Source of the DNA: Candidatus Daviesbacteria bacterium RIFCSPHIGHO2_12_FULL_37_16
Lineage (GTDB): Bacteria; Patescibacteriota; Microgenomatia; Daviesbacterales; UBA10151
Assembly (NCBI GenBank): GCA_001776785.1
Contig: MFDF01000004.1
Coordinates: 9,339-44,835 of the forward strand
DNA: 35,497 nucleotides
Reading direction: 5' to 3'
The notes under the pieces were generated by a model. It saw nothing but the letters and a program-made list of their open reading frames with translations. It was not told the origin of the DNA and did not search any database. Made by a program: the position numbers and the translations under genes. Shown here one piece after another: positions 30,078 to 35,497 of this stretch (position 1 is the stretch's first letter; every line of letters begins with the position of its first letter).

Positions 30078-30665
30078 TTGGACAACGAGCATAATTTATT
30101 TCTGATCGCAGTAGGAGGAATTAGAGGTGTCGGTAAAAGCTCAACCTTAGATAGAGCTCTGCAGTTATTTCCTAAGATCGAAGTAATTCATGTAGGTGAC
30201 AGATTGAAAGAATTCTCTGTCGCCCAAACTGGTATATATTTTTTTGATCATGCTGATTCAACAAAAGATATTATTAGGGAAAGTTTCAGTATAAGTTTAT
30301 TAGAATCACTTTTAGGAGGAATCCCAACTTTTCTAGATTTGCATTTTACTGATATTGACGAAGAACCAGAAAAATCTCTTCAACCTAACATATTCGTTAA
30401 AGAATTCCGTCATTTTATTCTTTTGGATGCTTCAGATTCTACAATTCTTGAGCGAAGAAGACTCGATTTATCGAGGGAAAGACATATGACCGTTAATTCA
30501 ATAAGACATGAGAGGGATTCTGAATTTAAAGCTATTCAAAATGCCGCACATATGCACAAAAAAACCCTAACCTTGATAGACACTGAGATGGATATAGACA
30601 CTGTTGCAGTTAGAATTTTGGACAGCATTGGAATCTTGACTCAACCAGACAAGAGTGATGAATAA
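30078..30665 (+). CDS. P-loop kinase-like NTPase, TTG start
   Basis: 195 residues. Walker A is GGIRGVGKSST (residues 13-23) near the N-terminus, then VGDRLKEFSV and FLDLHFTDIDEEPE (Walker B-like Asp), and ILLDASDSTILERRRLDLSRERH, a lid-like Arg-rich segment as in nucleoside or nucleotide kinases. This is the plan of the adenylate-kinase-like small-molecule kinase group. Initiation at TTG (30078) gives a complete P-loop strand. Its stop is two bases from the stop of the convergent radical SAM gene. With the NUDIX protein it suggests metabolism of a phosphorylated or nucleotide-linked compound. Substrate unknown. Confidence 0.8.
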   Translation: MDNEHNLFLIAVGGIRGVGKSSTLDRALQLFPKIEVIHVGDRLKEFSVAQTGIYFFDHADSTKDIIRESFSISLLESLLGGIPTFLDLHFTDIDEEPEKSLQPNIFVKEFRHFILLDASDSTILERRRLDLSRERHMTVNSIRHERDSEFKAIQNAAHMHKKTLTLIDTEMDIDTVAVRILDSIGILTQPDKSDE

Positions 30666-30666
30666 A

Positions 30667-32451
30667 TTATTGTGAAAGTCCCGGCAGAAGTTTTTGTAAG
30701 TTTCCTTCCTCTATATTTACTCTCGTAAGAGGAATTCCCTCTAAAGTAAATTTGGGTAAATTTTCTCCTTCAACCGTTACTTCTGAGAGGTTTCGGGTAT
30801 CTAGTTGAGATATTGATATACCAGAAGTAGTTGTGGGAGTGTTTTTTCTACCTCGATTCGCTGTGGATATATTTTCCAAGTTAATATCATTAGGACTTGG
30901 TGCCCACCGCCATACTCTTCCTCTCATAGAAGAAATGCTTAAATTTCCAAAACCTCTTTCCTCCCTCGGGGTTACGGGTATATCCATCCCAGAAACTAAT
31001 CCTTTGAATTCAAAAATAGCCCTTCCTTGATTTACAATTTGACCTGTATCGATCGTAAAATTTCTACTAAAAAAGTACGCGGGCGGGTAGCCAGCTAATC
31101 TCAAAGACTGATAATAGGCCTCTACCATTGGGATAACCTCTTCTAGAATGTGTATTGCCCCCTTTCTATCGAACCTAATCCTATCTGTCGCGTCAGCACC
31201 CAATTGCGTTATCACTTCATCAGCATGATGCCAAGCAGCATCTGAAAATTCATCTCGCCTAGCTAATCCTCTTTTTTGTTTTGCACTCAAAAGCGTATTT
31301 AATAGATATCTCTCAGAATCCATATAGCCACTCTTCTGGCGTTTATCTGTTTTTGGATAGAAATGCTTAGCTCTAAAGAAACCTTCCTTCTGAAAATCTG
31401 GATCAACAGCATAGTAAGGACCATCTGAATTCTCGAATTTATACATAACAACTTTCTGAACGTGGATATCTCCAGAATTCATATCTAATGGATCTTTGCC
31501 TTTACTTAGATAATTTATAGTCGTTTCGGCTAGATTCTTCCAGTCAGTATCCTCAATATATTTATTAGAAATTATCATGAAATATTCTATCGACGATTGG
31601 CTAAATACAGGATTCCCATTGTTTATGTATGAAATAGCCGTCAAAGGGAGGGGCGTGGATTCTTCGCTACCTACAAGAAGGTATGGGCCAGAACTTACAC
31701 AATGATACCTTTTTATAACTTGATCCCCAAGATCATCGTCGAAAGAAACCGCTAAAGGACGGGTTCTAAACTCAACGCAGGCAGTCTCTTTACCCACGCC
31801 TAAATAATCTACTAACGGTCTATATGTCTCCAGAGCATTGGAAAAATCTTCAATATACTCTGACGGATTATTCACCCATCCATGAGTGTAGGGTGTAAAA
31901 GAAAAACGTACTCCTGCAAACCCTTGTTTTAAATCTTCATTTATTCTTTCATGCATTGTCTGTAGAAGATTATTGTGTCTTGAATAACCAACCGTTGAAA
32001 CCCTTACTTTTGCTCTAAGGTCTTCCATTGTATATTTGGTGAATTCATAGAGGAGAGGATAGGAGAAAATATCATTATCCATATATGGAAAAATTACCCC
32101 TGGTCTATGCCCTGTCCTCTCAGCTCCTACTAAAGGTGTCCCTGTTTCTCCTTGTTGTTCGTCTATCTCAGTAGCTACTGTTTTGATAGCCGAAAATAAA
32201 TTTTTTAAATTGGATTGGTCTAATTGCCAAGTATTGTTTCCAGCACTTTGGCTGCAAAAACCACATCGATTTAAGCAACCAATTTGGGGTTGAAGAAACT
32301 GCATTCTGGTTATTGCCTCAGTTGGTATTGCCCTAATTTGAGCGATCAGATTTGATCGCTCCTCTAAGGTACCGGCCGTAAGGGACTCCATATCTCCCTC
32401 GCTTTCTAGTGGAAGAACAGAGTTCCCTTTTTTAGCTTCATTTGAAGACAT
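30667..32451 (-). CDS. Radical SAM protein, about 594 aa
   Basis: The 4Fe-4S cluster motif C-x3-C-x2-C is seen in QIGCLNRCGFCSQSAG (about residues 59-66 from the ATG at 32451). It is followed by TIM-barrel-like segments (GVIFPYMDNDIFSYPLL, KVRVSTVGYSRH, GVRFSFTPYTHG). The C-terminal third (VEAYYQSLRLAGYPPAYFFSR, then low-similarity beta repeats such as NLSEVTVEGENLPKFTLEG) has no recognised accessory domain and no extra Cys cluster. The ATG start (MSSNEAKK) is preferred to a TTG four codons upstream. It is cassette cargo, flanked by the two SpoU 3' ends. The substrate is unknown. Confidence 0.85.
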   Translation of the reverse strand: MSSNEAKKGNSVLPLESEGDMESLTAGTLEERSNLIAQIRAIPTEAITRMQFLQPQIGCLNRCGFCSQSAGNNTWQLDQSNLKNLFSAIKTVATEIDEQQGETGTPLVGAERTGHRPGVIFPYMDNDIFSYPLLYEFTKYTMEDLRAKVRVSTVGYSRHNNLLQTMHERINEDLKQGFAGVRFSFTPYTHGWVNNPSEYIEDFSNALETYRPLVDYLGVGKETACVEFRTRPLAVSFDDDLGDQVIKRYHCVSSGPYLLVGSEESTPLPLTAISYINNGNPVFSQSSIEYFMIISNKYIEDTDWKNLAETTINYLSKGKDPLDMNSGDIHVQKVVMYKFENSDGPYYAVDPDFQKEGFFRAKHFYPKTDKRQKSGYMDSERYLLNTLLSAKQKRGLARRDEFSDAAWHHADEVITQLGADATDRIRFDRKGAIHILEEVIPMVEAYYQSLRLAGYPPAYFFSRNFTIDTGQIVNQGRAIFEFKGLVSGMDIPVTPREERGFGNLSISSMRGRVWRWAPSPNDINLENISTANRGRKNTPTTTSGISISQLDTRNLSEVTVEGENLPKFTLEGIPLTRVNIEEGNLQKLLPGLSQ

Positions 32452-32503
32452 ATTGTGGGGCAAAAGTAACAGATTTGATTATTGAAGTCAAATTAGCTTA
32501 ATT

Positions 32504-33055
32504 TTAAGTTTGAATTTTTTCTAGCACTTGGTAAAGGACAATCCCCAAAGAGACCATGACATTTAAACTGATATTTACTCCATACATTGGCAGTTCTACT
32601 ACCCCATCACAAAGATTTAAAACTTCTTTTGAAATACCCTCTGTTTCATGTCCTGCAACAAGTGCAATTGGTAAGCTGTAATTATACTGATCATATGGTA
32701 TTGAGTCTTTTTGTTGTTCAACTGCAATTATAGAAATATTGGAGATTTTTTCCCTTAACTCAGAGATTGCATCTTCAGTTTTGTCAAAATATTCCCAATC
32801 AACTACTTCAGTTGTATTAATAGAGGCTTTTTTAATCCTTGGATTTGGAGGTGCTTCTGTCCCTCCGCAAAGAAAGATTTTTTTGGCAGCAACTGCATCA
32901 GCCAGCCTAAAGATTGCACCTATATTATATGTATCCAAGACATTGTCTAAGATAATGTAAATTGCATTCCGTCTTCCGTCTACAGTCTTGCGTAAGCTCT
33001 GTAGTCGGTAGTCTGTAGACTGTAAGCTTCTTAACTGTTTTGCATTTAGTTTCAT
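32504..33055 (-). CDS. SpoU/TrmH-family RNA 2'-O-methyltransferase
   Basis: 183 residues of the SPOUT knot fold. Motif 1 is LDNVLDTYNIGAIFRLADA (about 36-54, Asn and Arg catalytic), motif 2 is ALVAGHETEGIS (about 131-142) and motif 3 is LPMYGVNISLNVMVSLGIVL (about 154-173). SAM-dependent ribose methylation of tRNA or rRNA; the target is not predictable. The first 30 or so codons (LQSTDYRLQSLRKTVDGRR) come from the GACTACCGACTAC word repeat also found in the 16S leader, so the N-terminus is extended by repeat. A diverged duplicate of its 3' end lies at 29435-29535. Confidence 0.93.
   Translation of the reverse strand: MKLNAKQLRSLQSTDYRLQSLRKTVDGRRNAIYIILDNVLDTYNIGAIFRLADAVAAKKIFLCGGTEAPPNPRIKKASINTTEVVDWEYFDKTEDAISELREKISNISIIAVEQQKDSIPYDQYNYSLPIALVAGHETEGISKEVLNLCDGVVELPMYGVNISLNVMVSLGIVLYQVLEKIQT
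32965..33030. repeat. GTCTTCCGTCTACAGTC words in the SpoU N-terminal codons
   Basis: Words GTCTTCCGTCTACAGTC and GTAGTCGGTAGTCTGTAGAC form a hairpin. The family matches 23430-23480 with the words permuted. It is read in frame upstream of the conserved SPOUT core. Confidence 0.65.
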
Positions 33056-33113
33056 GTTTAAAATTTAAGTAGAAAATTTTAGCATAAAAATTTATTTATA
33101 ACAAAAGAGCAGG

Positions 33114-34220
33114 TTATGTTTTAAATAAATTAATCTTTTCTTTACAGAAATCTTTATACTCAGGATCAACTTCTAGACAAAAATATTTGATAAAATTTAA
33201 GAAGTCCTCAGAAGTACTTAAAGTATAAGAGATAATAAAGTTAATACATTCTTTGTATTTAGCCTCTGAATCTTTGTAATATTGGCAGAAATTTATATCA
33301 GATTCCTTTGTATTAATAGAATTTGCTAAAGAAGTTGAGAGAGAACCTACGCCATTTAAATAACAAGTATCTTTATTTGTGGAAGCTTTTATGCATGAAT
33401 TATATATTGACTGGCTATCACTATAGAAATGAGAATACATCTCCCCCATTGTCTGCCAGCAGGCACTAGCTGCAACTCCCGAAAAGTTAGCGCAAATTTC
33501 TTCATTTTTTGTTAAATCTTCTGCTGTAATTTTATATCCGGAAGGGCTCAGGCCATGGGCTTCTAAATTTGTTTTTTGGTAATTTTCCATAAAAACTCCA
33601 ATATAACAATATTTTTTTAGATTTCCAGATACACCATCACAGACTTGGGCAGCTTTTTTAACATCTGCAGTTTCCTGCACCAAAAGGATATGCCCTAGCG
33701 CATGGACACAGTTTCTAAGGTAAGCACTTTTATCAGGTTCAATTTTATTGCTTGAAATCTGACTGCACAGATCATCAATACTTTGGGAGGTGATTGTGAA
33801 ATTACCATCAACCCTTGAATGGCCTTCAAAAATCCCATGAAAATAGCCTCTGGAGCAAGCATCAATATCAACTTTTGATAAAAGATTAATCCAGTCGGAG
33901 GAGTTTTTAGAGACCTCTTCAATGGAAATAACATGGGCTAAGTTATGACAGTACCTAAGCTGGGGATCAAGTTTTTGGATATCCTTGACCACAGAAGCAG
34001 AGAAAAAAAGGTCTTTGTCTTTTGTTAAAACTTTAAACTGATCTTTATAACAAGTTTCTTTATCCTGCCTTAAAGAGCATTGCTTAAATATTTTGGAAGC
34101 AAATTTTTCTTTTGATGAGGTTAGGGTGTTTTCTAAAAATATTCCCAAAAAGGTAGCAATGATTAGGATCCCTAATATCAGGCCTAAGGTTTTGTTATTT
34201 CTTAATAACTTCCTAAGCAT
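33114..34220 (-). CDS. Membrane-anchored Cys/His-rich protein, paralogue 1
   Basis: 368 residues with one N-terminal membrane helix (about 11-29) and an extracytoplasmic helical domain. Recurrent motifs are CHNLAHVIS (91-99), CSRGYFHGIFEGHSR (122-136), C-x-HALGHILL, CYIGVFMEN, CWQTMGEMY and CYLNGVG. At least a dozen Cys and conserved His in HxxxH-like spacing suggest disulphide-stabilised helical repeats and possibly metal or heme binding. No CxxCH is present. It is related throughout to the upstream gene, with which it overlaps by 19 bp. I do not know the family or role. Confidence 0.75.
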   Translation of the reverse strand: MLRKLLRNNKTLGLILGILIIATFLGIFLENTLTSSKEKFASKIFKQCSLRQDKETCYKDQFKVLTKDKDLFFSASVVKDIQKLDPQLRYCHNLAHVISIEEVSKNSSDWINLLSKVDIDACSRGYFHGIFEGHSRVDGNFTITSQSIDDLCSQISSNKIEPDKSAYLRNCVHALGHILLVQETADVKKAAQVCDGVSGNLKKYCYIGVFMENYQKTNLEAHGLSPSGYKITAEDLTKNEEICANFSGVAASACWQTMGEMYSHFYSDSQSIYNSCIKASTNKDTCYLNGVGSLSTSLANSINTKESDINFCQYYKDSEAKYKECINFIISYTLSTSEDFLNFIKYFCLEVDPEYKDFCKEKINLFKT

Positions 34221-35404
34221 ATATCCTTAAATTGTTGTGGAACTTCCTGACAAAGTTCCCTTACTTTTGCTCTATCTTTGACATTTTTCAATTTCTGACC
34301 AATTCTTTGAAAACAATAATCCCGATAAATTCCTTCCTGAACCTGGCAAAATGCAGAAGCTTCAGTTATTAAACTTAGAGAGCTACCCAATATAGGCTGG
34401 ATAATCCTTGATATACAGCTTTTTATGTTCTTATCATCCCCTTTAAAATTTTGACAGTAAACTGCTAAATCATTATCAGAGGCTTTGTCACTCAAAACCA
34501 TTAAATTGAGGGCATGAAAGTAACATTCCCTGGCTTCATCTTTATTTGGTGAAGCCTGACAGTATTTATAAACTCTCTGGGGATCATTTGTAATCAAGGT
34601 ATAGATATGAGAAAGCTCCCTGTAGCATGCCCCTCTGGCGTCTACTTCAAAGGTTGGACAAATAGAAGCTATTTGACGGGCTGAATCATCAGTTTTTGGC
34701 AGGGGTTTGGCGACTTCATGGACAATTAAATTTTCCCTAAGTATATTTTCCATAAATATCCCCTGGTAACAGGAAATTTTGTAAGTTTTTTCAACACCTG
34801 AGCATTCCTGGACTGCTTTATCAACATTCCCGCCAACTTCAGCGAGAAGAATATGACCCATGATGTGAGCACAGGCATCATCTGAACCATTTGTTTTACC
34901 AAGTCTTTGGTTAATCCTTTCCTCTATTGCCTGGCAAGTTGCTGGAATTACTGAAGCTTTGATTTCAAAATCAGGATCAAATCTGGCCCTACCTTCCATA
35001 ACTCCATGGATGTAGCCATTATTACAGGTAGTTTGGTCTACCAGATTAAAAACATCCAGCCATTTATCAGGGGCTTTTTCTACCTCTGAGGAAGATATAA
35101 AATGGGCAATAAAGTGGCAATCATTTACTTTAGGTTCAATTTTTTGAATCTCTTTTAGGATTACAAGAGTTTCTTTAAGAGCATGGTCTTTGTTAAAAGC
35201 AGCCAGCTGCTCCCCAAAGCACCTTCTCCAGTCTTTATTTTGTAAGCAGAATTCCTTGATTCCTAAAGCCTGTTTTGGAAAATTTTCAGCTATCAAAATT
35301 TTAACTGGAAATTGCATGAAGTAAAATGCTCCTAATACTAAAATCAATACCAGTCCTAAAAAAATGAAGATATTTTTCCTCTTTCTAACTAACTTTTTCC
35401 CCAT
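34202..35404 (-). CDS. Membrane-anchored Cys/His-rich protein, paralogue 2
   Basis: 400 residues, same plan as its neighbour: membrane helix (about 11-30), then CHFIAHFIS (96-104), CNNGYIHGVMEGRARF, CAHIMGHILL, CYQGIFMEN, CYRELSHIY and CYFHALN. The conserved set CHxxAHxIS / C-x2-GYxHGxxEGxxR / HxxGHILL / CxxGxFMEN in both proteins marks the functional core. Its 3' end overlaps the start of paralogue 1, so the pair is co-translated and probably acts together. The promoter TTGGCT, 17 bp, TAAAAT ends six bases before the ATG, implying a leaderless mRNA. Confidence 0.75.
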   Translation of the reverse strand: MGKKLVRKRKNIFIFLGLVLILVLGAFYFMQFPVKILIAENFPKQALGIKEFCLQNKDWRRCFGEQLAAFNKDHALKETLVILKEIQKIEPKVNDCHFIAHFISSSEVEKAPDKWLDVFNLVDQTTCNNGYIHGVMEGRARFDPDFEIKASVIPATCQAIEERINQRLGKTNGSDDACAHIMGHILLAEVGGNVDKAVQECSGVEKTYKISCYQGIFMENILRENLIVHEVAKPLPKTDDSARQIASICPTFEVDARGACYRELSHIYTLITNDPQRVYKYCQASPNKDEARECYFHALNLMVLSDKASDNDLAVYCQNFKGDDKNIKSCISRIIQPILGSSLSLITEASAFCQVQEGIYRDYCFQRIGQKLKNVKDRAKVRELCQEVPQQFKDICLGSY

Positions 35405-35410
35405 CTTTTT

Positions 35411-35439
35411 ATTTTAACCTCAAAGCGGTTTAAAGCCAA
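35411..35439 (-). promoter_or_regulatory. Promoter of the Cys/His-rich pair
   Basis: TTGGCT (35434-35439), 17 bp, TAAAAT (35411-35416) on the minus strand, six bases before the start codon. Bases 35440-35497 show nothing recognisable. Confidence 0.6.
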
Positions 35440-35497
35440 ACTTTAGTAATGCAAAAGACGAGATACATCGGTAACACTCCTGAGGTAGAATTTTTAC

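Overview
The window looks like a chromosomal segment of a Candidate Phyla Radiation (Patescibacteria) bacterium, most likely of the Microgenomates (OP11) lineage. The evidence is AT-rich DNA, intron-bearing rRNA genes, a 16S 530 loop and 790 loop that differ from the usual bacterial primer sites, a short phosphoglycerate kinase, many single-helix surface proteins with a Q/K-x-G-hydrophobic leader, and several apparently leaderless genes. TGA is used as a stop codon. The lineage call is inference; no search was run.

Layout. Positions 1-3390 hold a minus-strand unit: a promoter (3359-3387), tRNA-Ala(TGC), and a 23S rRNA gene that leaves the window. The 23S carries a group I intron at E. coli position 1931 and repeat-filled expansions. 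3.4-7.8 kb holds a hypothetical gene and a plus-strand run of six secreted or pilin-like proteins. 7.8-17.5 kb is housekeeping: alr, gap, two surface proteins (one cohesin/dockerin-like), pgk, rpoD, a D-Ala-D-Ala carboxypeptidase, a GH18 protein and a BtuF-like protein. 17.5-20.1 kb has a hypothetical gene, tRNA-Ile(GAT), a degenerate tRNA-Ile-like sequence holding a structured element, an orphan FabD-like protein and tRNA-Cys. 20.1-24.0 kb is a self-contained 16S transcription unit with promoter, processing stalk and terminator. Its gene is interrupted by a LAGLIDADG-encoding group II intron and by a group I intron encoding a four-helix S23/IVP protein. 24-35.5 kb holds a Crp/Fnr regulator, a DksA/TraR protein, prs, a low-complexity protein, a SpoU methylase and two Cys/His-rich paralogues.

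The order 16S - Ile - Ala - 23S is kept on one strand but is pulled apart over about 20 kb. The two rRNA units have promoters with near-identical upstream halves.

Three observations stand out. First, the two 16S introns isolate an 86-nt exon that is exactly helix 44, and the C-terminal codons of the homing endonuclease are also domain V of its group II ribozyme. Second, two small gene cassettes sit at the 3' ends of prs and spoU, each flanked by a duplicate of the host gene's 3' end (39/40 bp for prs, diverged for spoU), and no recombinase is visible. Third, short word-like tandem repeats in several unrelated sequence families fill spacers, rRNA expansions and intron loops. They also enter reading frames, supplying leader peptides of pilin-like proteins and in-frame inserts in enzymes. 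A two-copy structured element with compensatory changes near the 16S and tRNA-Ile genes may be a new RNA.
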